Origin: Dehalococcoidia bacterium | GTDB lineage: Bacteria; Chloroflexota; Dehalococcoidia; Lucifugimonadales; Lucifugimonadaceae | Length of the DNA: 64,000 nucleotides | NCBI GenBank assembly: GCA_014239735.1 | Contig: JAAZYI010000020.1 | Span: 60,328 to 124,327, forward strand | Direction of reading: 5' to 3' | The notes under the pieces: generated by a model | What the model was told of the DNA's origin: nothing | Seen by the model: only the letters and a program-made list of their open reading frames with translations | The model's database searches: none | Part shown: in pieces, positions 10,403 to 21,769 of the stretch | Layout: each line of letters starts with the position of its first letter | Numbering within the stretch: the first letter of the stretch is position 1 | Translations under genes and position numbers: made by a program

Positions 10403-10882
10403 ATGGGTATAAATTTACCAGGTTTAATAACTCAATTAATTAGCTTTGCTATCTTGGTATTTCTTTTATCAAGGTTTCTTTACAAGCCTGTAGTGAAACT
10501 TTTAGATGAAAGAGCTGAGAAGATAAAAAAAGGATTAAGTGATGCAGAATCTGCTTCGAAGGGGGCAGAAGAAGCTGCTAGTAAAATTCAAGAAGAGCTT
10601 TCTCAAGCAAGATTAGAAGGAAAGAAGTTGGTTGAGGTTGCCAGAGAGGCTTCGAACCAATTAAGAGAGGATGAAAAAGAGAAAATAGCTGCTGAAATTT
10701 CTCAAATGATGGAGAAGGCAAAAAAGGAAATCAATAGCGAAAGAGATAGTGCAATTCTTGAATTAAAGAATAGGTTTGGCGAACTTGTTGTGGATGCGGC
10801 AGGCAAGGTAATTGAAAAAGAGATAGATGAAAAATCTCATTCTGAATTAATAAATAAAGCTTTAGAAGAAAAGGCACTTTAA
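10403..10882 (+). CDS. atpF: ATP synthase Fo subunit b
   Basis: N-terminal TM plus long coiled coil with LLDERAEKIKKGLSDAE; operon position. Confidence 0.95.
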   Translation: MGINLPGLITQLISFAILVFLLSRFLYKPVVKLLDERAEKIKKGLSDAESASKGAEEAASKIQEELSQARLEGKKLVEVAREASNQLREDEKEKIAAEISQMMEKAKKEINSERDSAILELKNRFGELVVDAAGKVIEKEIDEKSHSELINKALEEKAL

Positions 10883-10897
10883 TTTAAGTAACATTTT

Positions 10898-11428
10898 ATG
10901 AAAAACTCTTCGACAACAAATAGATATTCTGACGCAATTTTTGATATTGCTAGGGAAGATAAAGAAGTAGATTCTTGGAAATTATTTTTAGAGGATTTAT
11001 CCGAAGTTTTCGGTGACTTAAAAATAGTAGAATTTTTTCAAGATCCGAAGATTAGTAATAAAAATAAACTTGAATTGATTAGTAATTCAGAAATTAAAAC
11101 AAGCACAAGACAGTTAAATTTTTTAAGATTAATTATAGAAAAAGGAAATGCATATCTTCTAGATTCAATACTTACTAGATTTAATAAGCTTGTTGATAGC
11201 TTAAATGGAATAAAAAGAGCAGATGTTATTACCGCTTTTAAGCTTGAACAGGAAGAGCTGGATAAAATTAACAAAAAATTAAGTGATTTAGTCGGGTCTA
11301 AAGTGGTTGGTGTCAATTTGGTTGACAGGAAAATCTTAGGAGGCTTCATAGCTAAATTTGACGATCAAATGCTGGATATGAGCATTAAAGGAAAATTAGA
11401 TAGATTAAAGGAATCAATTATTGATTAA
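10898..11428 (+). CDS. atpH: ATP synthase F1 subunit delta
   Basis: RYSDAIFDIA; C-terminal LVDRKILGGFIAKFDDQMLDMSIKGKLDRL. Confidence 0.95.
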   Translation: MKNSSTTNRYSDAIFDIAREDKEVDSWKLFLEDLSEVFGDLKIVEFFQDPKISNKNKLELISNSEIKTSTRQLNFLRLIIEKGNAYLLDSILTRFNKLVDSLNGIKRADVITAFKLEQEELDKINKKLSDLVGSKVVGVNLVDRKILGGFIAKFDDQMLDMSIKGKLDRLKESIID

Positions 11429-11446
11429 GTAGATTTAGGAGAAAAA

Positions 11447-12952
11447 ATGGCTTCGCAAGATATATCTTCAGTGATAAAAAAACAAATTCAAGATTATGGT
11501 GATAAATCATCGCTAGTTGATGTTGGGACAGTGGTGGCAGCAGGTGACGGAATTGCTCAGATTCATGGATTATCGAATGTAAAATATAGTGAATTGCTTG
11601 AATTTCCTGATGGCACCTTGGGGATGGCTCTTAATTTAGAAGAAGACAGTGTTGGTACAGTAGTATTGGGTGATTATCTAGATATAAAAGAAGGTGATGA
11701 AGTAAAAGCAACTGGAAGAATTGTTGAAGTGCCAGTTGGAGAAGAGTTAATAGGGAGAGTAGTTGACCCTCTTGGCAGACCTATAGATGGAAAAGGGTCG
11801 ATTAAAACTAATTCAACTGCACCAGTTGAAAAGCCAGCTCCTAATGTTGTTAGTAGAAAATCTGTAGATCAGCCAGTTCAGTTTGGAGTTAAAGTTGTAG
11901 ATGCATTAGTTCCAGTTGGAAGAGGGCAAAGAGAATTAATTATTGGAGATAGGAGCACTGGTAAGACTGCTGTAGCTATAGATTGTATAATAAATCAAAA
12001 AGGTGAAGATCTTATATGCATATATGTGGGGATAGGCCAAAAATCTTCTAAAGTTGCAAGCGTAGTTGATACATTACAGAAATATGATGCAATGGACCAC
12101 ACAATTGTCGTTGCTGCGAATGCATCGGACTCCGCTCCGCTTCAATACTTAGCTCCTTATTCAGGTTGCGCAATGGCTGAATATTTTATGGATCAAGGAA
12201 AAGATGTTTTGATTGTATATGATGATTTAAGTAAACATGCTTGGGCTTATAGGCAGATGTCTCTTCTGCTTAGAAGACCTGCAGGAAGAGAGGCATATCC
12301 AGGAGATGTATTTTATCTTCATTCCAGACTGCTCGAAAGAGCAGCAAGGGTAGAGGAAGAGTATGGGGGAGGCTCAATAACTGCATTACCTGTGATTGAA
12401 ACTCTTGCTGGTGACGTATCCGCATATGTGCCTACAAATGTGATCTCAATAACTGATGGTCAGATTTATTTAGAATCAGATTTATTTAATTCTGGAGTAC
12501 GACCAGCTCTTAATACCGGATTGTCTGTAAGCAGGGTAGGAGGGGCGGCGCAAGCAAAAGCTATGAAAAAAGTTTCTGGTAGTTTAAAAATTGAACTAGC
12601 TCAATATAGGGAATTAGCAGCTTTTGCTAAATTTGGATCTGATGATTTGGATGATGTTACTAAAAAGCAATTAAGTAGAGGGGCAATAATTGTAGAGTTA
12701 TTAAAGCAGCCTCAATATGAACCAGTTTCTTTAGAAAATCAAGTTACATTATTGTATTTAGCATCAGAAGGATTGCTGGATGACATTGATGTTTCTGATA
12801 TAGGAGAGTACGAAAAAACTTGGAATGAATATGCGAATTCTAATGTTTCAGATGCCTTAGATAACATTAAAAAGTCTGGAGACTTGAGCGAAGAAGATAT
12901 GACTAAAATAAAGAAAGCAGCTGAAGATTTTAATAAAATTTTTAATACATAG
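11447..12952 (+). CDS. atpA: ATP synthase F1 subunit alpha
   Basis: [14 protein letters not shown]-loop, [11 protein letters not shown]. Confidence 0.98.
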   Translation: MASQDISSVIKKQIQDYGDKSSLVDVGTVVAAGDGIAQIHGLSNVKYSELLEFPDGTLGMALNLEEDSVGTVVLGDYLDIKEGDEVKATGRIVEVPVGEELIGRVVDPLGRPIDGKGSIKTNSTAPVEKPAPNVVSRKSVDQPVQFGVKVVDALVPVGRGQRELIIGDRSTGKTAVAIDCIINQKGEDLICIYVGIGQKSSKVASVVDTLQKYDAMDHTIVVAANASDSAPLQYLAPYSGCAMAEYFMDQGKDVLIVYDDLSKHAWAYRQMSLLLRRPAGREAYPGDVFYLHSRLLERAARVEEEYGGGSITALPVIETLAGDVSAYVPTNVISITDGQIYLESDLFNSGVRPALNTGLSVSRVGGAAQAKAMKKVSGSLKIELAQYRELAAFAKFGSDDLDDVTKKQLSRGAIIVELLKQPQYEPVSLENQVTLLYLASEGLLDDIDVSDIGEYEKTWNEYANSNVSDALDNIKKSGDLSEEDMTKIKKAAEDFNKIFNT

Positions 12953-12954
12953 AT

Positions 12955-13803
12955 ATGCCAAATTTAAGAGAATTAAGAAGTAGAATAAAAAGTGTAGAGA
13001 GCACAGCTCGTGTTACCAATGCACTTCAAATGATCGCTGCAGCTAAAATGAAAAAAGCTCAAGACAAGGTTATTGATGGCAGGGCATATGGAGAAAAATT
13101 GAATTCCATTCTTTCAAATTTCTATTTAAGCAATCCAGAAATTTTTAATTCCGAAGAAACTACTAAAGATAGTAAAAATTTAGTTATCCTAGTAACTCCT
13201 GACAGAGGTCTCTGCGGAGCTTTAGTATCTAATGTTTTAAAATCAGCTTCTAATTATTTTGAGAATAACAATTCTAATAATGAGATTGTAGTGATTGGAA
13301 AGAAAGGTAATAGTTATATTTCTAGAACAACTGATAATCAACCCGCGTTTTATCAGGTGTCTGATATGCCTACTTTTGATGAAGTGTCTGATGTGACTAA
13401 ATTTATTATTGAAAGACATTCCACAGGAGAATTTAGTGAGATAAATATTATTTATTCTGAGTTTATAAGTACTGCTGTACAAAAAGCTAGAATTAAAAAA
13501 CTTATGCCTATTCAAATTGATGAAAATTCAGAAGAAAAAACTTTCTCTGAATACTTGTATGAGCCCAGTCTTGAAGAAGTATCAAATGCTTTAATTCCTA
13601 GATATATAGAAGTTAATATATTTAATGCAATATTAGATTCTACAGCTAGCGAACATTCCGCGAGATTAGTTGCAATGCAGAATGCTACTGATAATGCTAA
13701 TGAATTAAAGCAAGATCTAACATTAGATTTGAATAAAGCAAGGCAGCAAACAGTTACATCAGAAATATTAGATATTATTGGAGGAGCTTTGGCTTTAGAA
13801 TAA
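12955..13803 (+). CDS. atpG: ATP synthase F1 subunit gamma
   Basis: NLRELRSRIKSVESTARVTNALQMIAAAKMKKAQ; C-terminal ARQQTVTSEILDIIGGALAL. Confidence 0.97.
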   Translation: MPNLRELRSRIKSVESTARVTNALQMIAAAKMKKAQDKVIDGRAYGEKLNSILSNFYLSNPEIFNSEETTKDSKNLVILVTPDRGLCGALVSNVLKSASNYFENNNSNNEIVVIGKKGNSYISRTTDNQPAFYQVSDMPTFDEVSDVTKFIIERHSTGEFSEINIIYSEFISTAVQKARIKKLMPIQIDENSEEKTFSEYLYEPSLEEVSNALIPRYIEVNIFNAILDSTASEHSARLVAMQNATDNANELKQDLTLDLNKARQQTVTSEILDIIGGALALE

Positions 13804-13812
13804 TGAAACTAA

Positions 13813-15237
<1,425 letters not shown>

Positions 15238-15239
15238 TC

Positions 15240-15488
15240 ATGAGTATAAAACTTGAAATAATAACATCTGAAAAAAATGTTTTTTCAGGAGATGTAGATT
15301 ATGTCGGAGTTAAAAGTGCCGATGGAGAATTAGGAATATTACCTAAGCATGTTCCTTTAATAACCGAGCTTGTTGAAGGCAAAGTTACTTGGAGACTTAA
15401 TAGTAAGAATGAAGAGGTTAATATATCTGGTGGATTTCTAGAAGTTGTTAATAATACAGTAACTATACTTGCTGACAGAATAAACTAG
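15240..15488 (+). CDS. atpC: ATP synthase F1 subunit epsilon, short form (82 aa, beta-sandwich domain only)
   Basis: KLEIITSEKNVFSGDVDYVGVKSADGELGILPKHVPLIT; last gene of the atp operon. Confidence 0.93.
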   Translation: MSIKLEIITSEKNVFSGDVDYVGVKSADGELGILPKHVPLITELVEGKVTWRLNSKNEEVNISGGFLEVVNNTVTILADRIN

Positions 15489-16162
15489 CCTGTTATCCTG
15501 CTCAGTCTTCTCTGTCTTAAGTGGTAAGTCATAGATTCAATTTCTAATCCTGGATCCAAATTTTTTACTATTACATAATCAGGTATTTTTGGAGTAAAAC
15601 TAGAAAAATTAATTAGATAATATAAATCATTCGCAATTAATGTGTCTGCTACAAATTGAGTGATATTATTGGGTGTAGCAATTATTCCAATTTTTATATT
15701 TCTTGTTTTTATAGTTCTTCTAAGATCTTTGATATTTTGGATTTTTAAATTAGAAATCTTTTTACCTATCATTCTGATATTAGGATCAAATGCTGCAACT
15801 ATCCTGTATGTTTGAGATTTCTTTTGTTTCATAAATTCCATAGCAGACCTACCTAGTGTGCTACCTCCAATTAATACGGCATTCCAGCTAGCATCTAGAC
15901 CTAATAATTTTTGCAAACTTTGCTTTAGTATTTTTACGCTATACCCTTTTCCATTAATTCCATTTATACCTAGATATGTTAAATCTTTTCTAATTTGAGA
16001 TGATTCTATGGGCATATATAATGATAGTTCTTTAGAGCTTGTAATTTTTATTTCTTCTTGTTGGAGTTGAGATAATATTCGCAAATATATTGGCAATCTA
16101 TCTAAAACAACTCTAGGAATATCTGAACTTAAATATGATTGCTTTATTATGTTTTTGGCCAT
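15485..16162 (-). CDS. rex: Redox-sensing transcriptional repressor Rex
   Basis: RLPIYLRILSQLQ, SSQIRKDLTYLG, Rossmann VLIGGSTLGRSAMEF. Confidence 0.94.
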   Translation of the reverse strand: MAKNIIKQSYLSSDIPRVVLDRLPIYLRILSQLQQEEIKITSSKELSLYMPIESSQIRKDLTYLGINGINGKGYSVKILKQSLQKLLGLDASWNAVLIGGSTLGRSAMEFMKQKKSQTYRIVAAFDPNIRMIGKKISNLKIQNIKDLRRTIKTRNIKIGIIATPNNITQFVADTLIANDLYYLINFSSFTPKIPDYVIVKNLDPGLEIESMTYHLRQRRLSRITG

Positions 16163-16204
16163 GAAAACATATTAAACTATAAAAGTTTAAAATAAAAATT
16201 TATG

Positions 16205-16231
16205 TTGACATGATCTGTATCAAGTTATAAT
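16205..16231 (+). promoter_or_regulatory. Candidate sigma70-type promoter for hspR-grpE-dnaK
   Basis: TTGACA (16205-16210) and TATAAT (16226-16231) with a 15-nt spacer; an alternative -10 TAATAT at 16228-16233 gives a 17-nt spacer. Confidence 0.5.
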
Positions 16232-16271
16232 ATACCCAATGTTATAAGGAACAGAATATAAGATATATAAA

Positions 16272-16613
16272 TTGGAAAGCGGAGTATACATAATAAGCGT
16301 TGCAGCTAGATTGCTTGAAGTTCATCCTCAAACATTAAGAAAATATGAGAAATATGGACTTGTAAGCCCTTCTAGATCTGTAGGTATGCTTAGATTATAT
16401 TCTGAAGAAGATTTAATTAGGCTCAAGATTATAAAGACCTTAGTTGATGGTTTTGGAGTTAATTTGGCTGGTATAGCTATAATTATGGAATTTGTTGAAG
16501 GCCTGGATGAGATTTCAATGATTGTAAATAGTATTAATGAAACTAATATGAGATCCAGAAAAAATATGCTAGATGAAAAATTAAAATCTTTGCTTTCAAA
16601 AATTATTATTTAA
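16272..16613 (+). CDS. hspR: MerR-family heat-shock repressor HspR (TTG start)
   Basis: YIISVAARLLEVHPQTLRKYEKYGLVSPSRSVGMLRLYSEEDL; adjacent grpE-dnaK. Confidence 0.88.
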   Translation: MESGVYIISVAARLLEVHPQTLRKYEKYGLVSPSRSVGMLRLYSEEDLIRLKIIKTLVDGFGVNLAGIAIIMEFVEGLDEISMIVNSINETNMRSRKNMLDEKLKSLLSKIII

Positions 16614-17126
16614 ATGGCTGATAAAAAGAAGGAAAAAAAAGTATCAAAATCAGAAGCTGAAATTATTGATTTGAAAAAGGAAAGAGATGATTTTAAGAAT
16701 ATTGCAGCTAGAGCTCAAGCTGATTTAGTAAATTATAGAAATAGAATGAAGATGGAATTAAGTGAAATAGAAAACAGAGGAAAGAAAACAGTTTCTCTTA
16801 AAGTTCTTTCTGTTATTGACGAATTGGATTTAGCACTGGATTCTGTAACAAAAAATGCATCATCAGATTTAATTTTAGAAGGATTAAATAGTATAAGAGA
16901 AAAATTTAGAATAATTTTTGAATCTGAAAATATACAAGAAATAACAGAAATAGAAAATTTTGATCCTGTTTATCATGAAGCAGTTTTAACTACAGAAACT
17001 GACGAACGTGAACCTGGATCAATAATTAAAATTTTAAGAAAAGGCTACACAATGAATAATGGTGTTATTAGACCAGCACAAGTAGAAATCGCAAATCAGA
17101 AAAATGAAGTTAAGGAGAAGAAATAA
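16614..17126 (+). CDS. grpE: Nucleotide exchange factor GrpE
   Basis: [19 protein letters not shown]...[13 protein letters not shown]...RPAQVEI. Confidence 0.94.
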   Translation: MADKKKEKKVSKSEAEIIDLKKERDDFKNIAARAQADLVNYRNRMKMELSEIENRGKKTVSLKVLSVIDELDLALDSVTKNASSDLILEGLNSIREKFRIIFESENIQEITEIENFDPVYHEAVLTTETDEREPGSIIKILRKGYTMNNGVIRPAQVEIANQKNEVKEKK

Positions 17127-19018
17127 TGACTAAAATAATTGGAATTGATCTTGGAACTACTAACTCTGCAGTTGCAGTAATGGAGGCGGGGGAACCTATA
17201 ATTTTAGAAAATAAAGAAGGAAAGAGAACCACCCCTTCAGTAGTTGGGGTGAATTCAAAAACTGATGAAAGATTTGTTGGAGAGCTTGCTAGGAGACAAA
17301 GTGTTACTAATGCAGAGAATACTATTTATTCAGCAAAAAGATTTATTGGAAGAAGATTTGATGATTCTTCAGTTAAAGAAGATGCATCTAGAATTTCATA
17401 TAAACTTGAAAAAGCTAAAAATGGAGATGTTGAAGTACTGCTTTCTGGAAAAAAACACTCTACTCCAGAAATTTCTGCAATGGTTCTGCAGAAGTTAAAA
17501 GAGGACGCTGAACATAAATTAGGGGACAAAGTTACTCAGGCAGTTATTACTGTTCCTGCATATTTTAGTGACAGTCAAAGAGAAGCTACAAAGGTTGCAG
17601 GCAAGATAGCTGGCCTGGAGGTTATGAGAATAATTAATGAACCTACTGCAGCTTCATTAGCATACGGTTTAGACTCCAAAGGTGATAAAACGATTGCAGT
17701 TTATGATTTAGGAGGTGGGACATTTGATGTAACTATTCTGCAATTAGGCGAAGGTGTTTTTGAAGTTAAATCAACTAATGGAGACACTCACCTTGGGGGA
17801 GATGATTTTGATAATCTCCTTTTAGATCATGTTGCTGAAGAGTTCAAGAAAAATGAAGGAATAGATTTAAAAAAGGATCCTGCAGCTTTGCAGAGATTAA
17901 GAGTTGAAGTAGAAAGGGCTAAAATTGAATTATCTACTGTTACCCAAACAGAAATAAATTTACCTTTTATAACAGCTGATGCTAATGGGCCTAAGCATTT
18001 AGTTTCAAATATAACCAGAGCCAAGTTAGAAGAAATTACTACAAGCCTTATTGAAAGAACAGTTAAGCCTTGTAAGCAGGCCATAAAGGACTCTGAGATA
18101 GACACAAAATCAATCTCGGATATTATTTTGGTTGGTGGAATGACGAGAATGCCAGCAGTAATTAATAAGGTCAAAGAGATATTTGGAAAAGATGCTTCTG
18201 CGGGGATTAACCCTGATGAAGTAGTTGCAATGGGAGCGGCTATTCAAGCAGGAGTATTAGAAGGTGATGTGAAGGATGTTTTATTATTAGATGTTACTCC
18301 TCTTTCTGTAGGAATTGAAACATTGGGAGGAGTTAGAACTACTCTAATTGAGAGGAATACAACTATCCCAACATCAAAAAGTGAAACATTTACTACTGCA
18401 GCTGACAATCAGACAAGTGTTGAAATTCATGTATTGCAAGGTGAAAGAGAGATGGCTACAGATAATGTTTCAATAGGAAGATTTAATCTTGATGGAATAG
18501 CTTCAGCTCAAAGGGGAGTTCCTCAAGTTGAAGTAACATTTGATATAGATGCTGATGGAATCCTGAAAGTTTCAGCTAAAGATAAAGGGACTGGAAAGGA
18601 ACAGCATATAACTATAACTGGTAGATCTGGACTAGATGAAAGTGAAATAGATAAGCTAGTTAACGAAGCGTCTCAATTTGCTGAAGAAGACAAGGCGAAA
18701 AAAGAGAAAGTTGATGCAAGAAATAATGGAGAAAGTACTGTCTATGCATCAGAAAAATTACTTAATGAAAATGGAGATAAAATTCCAGAAGATAAGAAAT
18801 TAGATATAAGTGAATTAAAAGAAAAGTTGAGTTCATTATTATCAAGCGAAGAAGAGAATACGGAAGAGATTATAAATACGACTAATGAACTTCAATCAAA
18901 GATGCAGGAAGCTGGTCAGGATATTTATTCCGATACACAAACTCAAGAATCAGATGATAATGATGACTCTCAAAGTAATGATTCAGATACAATAGAAGGA
19001 GAATATAAGGAGGCATAA
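17126..19018 (+). CDS. dnaK: Molecular chaperone DnaK
   Basis: [42 protein letters not shown]. Confidence 0.99.
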   Translation: MTKIIGIDLGTTNSAVAVMEAGEPIILENKEGKRTTPSVVGVNSKTDERFVGELARRQSVTNAENTIYSAKRFIGRRFDDSSVKEDASRISYKLEKAKNGDVEVLLSGKKHSTPEISAMVLQKLKEDAEHKLGDKVTQAVITVPAYFSDSQREATKVAGKIAGLEVMRIINEPTAASLAYGLDSKGDKTIAVYDLGGGTFDVTILQLGEGVFEVKSTNGDTHLGGDDFDNLLLDHVAEEFKKNEGIDLKKDPAALQRLRVEVERAKIELSTVTQTEINLPFITADANGPKHLVSNITRAKLEEITTSLIERTVKPCKQAIKDSEIDTKSISDIILVGGMTRMPAVINKVKEIFGKDASAGINPDEVVAMGAAIQAGVLEGDVKDVLLLDVTPLSVGIETLGGVRTTLIERNTTIPTSKSETFTTAADNQTSVEIHVLQGEREMATDNVSIGRFNLDGIASAQRGVPQVEVTFDIDADGILKVSAKDKGTGKEQHITITGRSGLDESEIDKLVNEASQFAEEDKAKKEKVDARNNGESTVYASEKLLNENGDKIPEDKKLDISELKEKLSSLLSSEEENTEEIINTTNELQSKMQEAGQDIYSDTQTQESDDNDDSQSNDSDTIEGEYKEA

Positions 19019-19941
19019 TGAAATTTTTCAGAGTAAATAATTTTTATGTTGGTTCTTACGAGGGAGCCCCTGATTCCTATTGGGATTCTTCGTTGGTTGT
19101 TCAATCTGGTAAAGGAGTTTTTAGTTTGGGCGTCATGGAATTTCAAGATCTTTATCATATTAACAAACAGGATACAGTGACACATGGCTTTAAGGAAAAA
19201 GGCATAAATACATATGTTGAAGGATTAATTGAAGCTGACGTTTTGCCTAGTATAGATATAGGTATGTCTGGAATTGAATTTAATCATGTCCAATCCCCAA
19301 TTTTCCCAGAAGAAGTATGGGCTGCAGGCGTAACCTATAGCGATAGTATGAGAGAGCGACAAGCTGAAAGTGATACGCCTGATGTATATGCAAAAGTATA
19401 TAACGCTGACAGGCCAGAAATATTTTTTAAAGGCACTGGAGGAAGAATGCAAGGCCCAGGAGATGAGTTGGGTATTAGAAAGGATTCTGGATGGGATGTC
19501 CCTGAATCAGAATTAGCAGTAGTTATTATTAATGGAGATATAGCTGGCTATACCATAGGTAATGACATGAGTAGTAGATCGATTGAAGGAGAAAATCCTT
19601 TATATCTTCCTCAAGCAAAGGTTTATAATAAATCATTTTCATTGGGGCCATGCATTATTAGTTCAGAAGGAATAAATCCTCAGAACTTAGAGGTAGGATT
19701 AGAGATATCTAGAGACAATAAAATTGTTTTTGAAGGTAAATCTTCTACTTCTCATATGAAAAGAAATGTTCATGAATTAGTAGAATGGCTTAAGAAGAGT
19801 AATGACCTTCCAGAAGTCGCAGTTTTAATGACTGGAACAGGAATTATTCCGCCTCAAGATTTTACCTTAAATGAAGGAGACACCGTTAGTATTAATATAG
19901 AAAAAATTGGAACATTAACAAATAATATCGTACTAGTTTAG
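19018..19941 (+). CDS. Fumarylacetoacetate hydrolase family protein
   Basis: VWAAGVTYSDSMRER...EIFFKG...VPESELAVVIINGDIAGYTIGNDMSSRSIEGENPLYLPQAK. Confidence 0.9.
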   Translation: MKFFRVNNFYVGSYEGAPDSYWDSSLVVQSGKGVFSLGVMEFQDLYHINKQDTVTHGFKEKGINTYVEGLIEADVLPSIDIGMSGIEFNHVQSPIFPEEVWAAGVTYSDSMRERQAESDTPDVYAKVYNADRPEIFFKGTGGRMQGPGDELGIRKDSGWDVPESELAVVIINGDIAGYTIGNDMSSRSIEGENPLYLPQAKVYNKSFSLGPCIISSEGINPQNLEVGLEISRDNKIVFEGKSSTSHMKRNVHELVEWLKKSNDLPEVAVLMTGTGIIPPQDFTLNEGDTVSINIEKIGTLTNNIVLV

Positions 19942-20948
19942 ATTCTTTTCCATTTTGATCCATCAGAGTTATCTTCTATTTCAATATTATTTGATATTAA
20001 TAAATCCCTAACTTGATCTGATATATCCCATAGTTTTTTTAATCTGACTTTATCTCTAATATCAACAAGTAAATCTATATCTATATTAACTTTCTTGTCT
20101 TCTTTTTCTTTAGATTTATTATTTGAAATTACTTTGGTTTCGGTTAAAGGAGTGTAATTCGAATTTATCTCATTAATTCCCAAAGTTTCTCCACTATTTA
20201 TTTCTATTACGCCTTTAGGTGATTTAAGAAAAACTTTCCCTTTCCCATCAACTTTTATAGAAGAGTTATTTAGGTTAAAAGTAATAGAAGTGTGTTCTTC
20301 AATACCAATTACTAATATATCTCTATTTTTGATTAAGTTATCAAATCTTTTCTTTCCAATAAAGCAATGAGAAGTATCATGATCGCCTCCCTCCTTATTA
20401 TTAAAATGAGGGACAACTATAGTTTCTTTATAAAGAAAGTTAATAAGATTTAGCCCTGGAATTAACTTAGGTTTTTCTCCCACTTTATAAATCTCATACA
20501 CAGGGATTACATGCGATCCAAAAGTTAGAGCTGCTGCACTTGAAAAAGCTATTATTCCTCCATTATTTATTTTAGATTCTAATAATGAATCTACGCCATA
20601 TTTTTTCCATATTTTTAATGCATATGTGGGACTTCCTGGTCCAGAAAAAATAAAGTCAGAATTAATTATATTTCCATCAATATTTTCATTGTATGAATTA
20701 TCGTCAGGAAAATTTATTGAATCTATTTTTAAGTTTACTTTTTCTGAAAAATACCTAATTATTTTACTAGATAATATAGTGTGGTTTTCTTGAAAGCCAA
20801 ATGGGGTATCCAATAAAAAATTATTATTTAGCTTAGAATCAAAATTATTAATAAGACCTCTATATAATTTGGCCATATGAGGTGATGTTTCTCCAGATCC
20901 AAATAGAGTTATAATGCTAGGTTTCTTAATTAATTTATTATCTACCAA
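19938..20948 (-). CDS. Peptidase S51 / cyanophycinase-like (class I GATase-like fold) protein with C-terminal extension
   Basis: ITLFGSGETSPHMAKLYR, FSGPGSPTYALKIWK, GGIIAFSSAAALTFGSHVIPVYEIYKVG. Confidence 0.65.
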   Translation of the reverse strand: MVDNKLIKKPSIITLFGSGETSPHMAKLYRGLINNFDSKLNNNFLLDTPFGFQENHTILSSKIIRYFSEKVNLKIDSINFPDDNSYNENIDGNIINSDFIFSGPGSPTYALKIWKKYGVDSLLESKINNGGIIAFSSAAALTFGSHVIPVYEIYKVGEKPKLIPGLNLINFLYKETIVVPHFNNKEGGDHDTSHCFIGKKRFDNLIKNRDILVIGIEEHTSITFNLNNSSIKVDGKGKVFLKSPKGVIEINSGETLGINEINSNYTPLTETKVISNNKSKEKEDKKVNIDIDLLVDIRDKVRLKKLWDISDQVRDLLISNNIEIEDNSDGSKWKRI

Positions 20949-21765
20949 AAAAATTTTCTCCTATTCTTTTTTTAATTATTTCGTAAACCAATTTTGGCTT
21001 TTGTGCATGTATGTCATGATCACCATTTAGTCTTTCAATATCAATCGTAACATTACTATCTTTAATTAATGTTAAATCTGTGTTGTATTTTACTAATATT
21101 AATAGCAATGGAACCTTGATGTTTTTTAAATTTAAAACTGAATCATTTTCCCACAGGCTCTCAAGTATTTTAATGTGATTACTTAAACTCAGCCTCTTGG
21201 TAATTTTATTATTTTTATCAACAGAAAAAATACTGAATTGGCCCATTATGGCTTCTTCTGACCAGTCAGGCCAATTTTTTCTTAATCTTTTTAACATAAC
21301 ATCTTTATCCATGCCATCTAAGTCAGGCGGTCTTAATTTTTCTAATGCCGCTTTTTTTGATTCAAAATTTCCTTTTAAATTTATTGCCCCCCCATCTATT
21401 CCTATGCACCCTATTATTCTTTCATTAGATTGTTGGCAAATTGATACTCCAAGATCACCACCCATAGATTGCCCAATTATGATGATATTTTTTAAATTTT
21501 TCTTTTTAATAAAATTTAGTACATCATTAGATAGGGACTCGATAGAATACATACCTTCTGGCTTATCAGTTAATCCATGCCCTCTTAAATCCAAGCAATA
21601 AATATCAGACTTATTTGATTCAAATTCTTTAACTAGAGGCACCCATAAGTATGCCGATGATGACAATCCGTGCAAAAATAAAAGAGTAAAATCAGGATTT
21701 TTAATTGTTTTTTCTAAGTAATGAAATCTTAGATCATTAGGTAGATATATATACTTAGAAATCAA
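20938..21765 (-). CDS. Alpha/beta hydrolase
   Basis: LLFLHGLSSSAYLW, YCLDLRGHGLTDKPEG, IIIGQSMGGDLGV nucleophile elbow. Confidence 0.9.
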   Translation of the reverse strand: MISKYIYLPNDLRFHYLEKTIKNPDFTLLFLHGLSSSAYLWVPLVKEFESNKSDIYCLDLRGHGLTDKPEGMYSIESLSNDVLNFIKKKNLKNIIIIGQSMGGDLGVSICQQSNERIIGCIGIDGGAINLKGNFESKKAALEKLRPPDLDGMDKDVMLKRLRKNWPDWSEEAIMGQFSIFSVDKNNKITKRLSLSNHIKILESLWENDSVLNLKNIKVPLLLILVKYNTDLTLIKDSNVTIDIERLNGDHDIHAQKPKLVYEIIKKRIGENFFGR

Positions 21766-21769
21766 TCTA

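Noticed and set aside
15240-15488. Frameshifted or split atpC
   Set aside because: Sequence after the stop is the C-terminus of rex on the other strand; no epsilon-like continuation in any frame.
17265-18174. Extra ORFs on both strands inside dnaK
   Set aside because: Overlap dnaK in other frames or on the opposite strand; translations are not protein-like.
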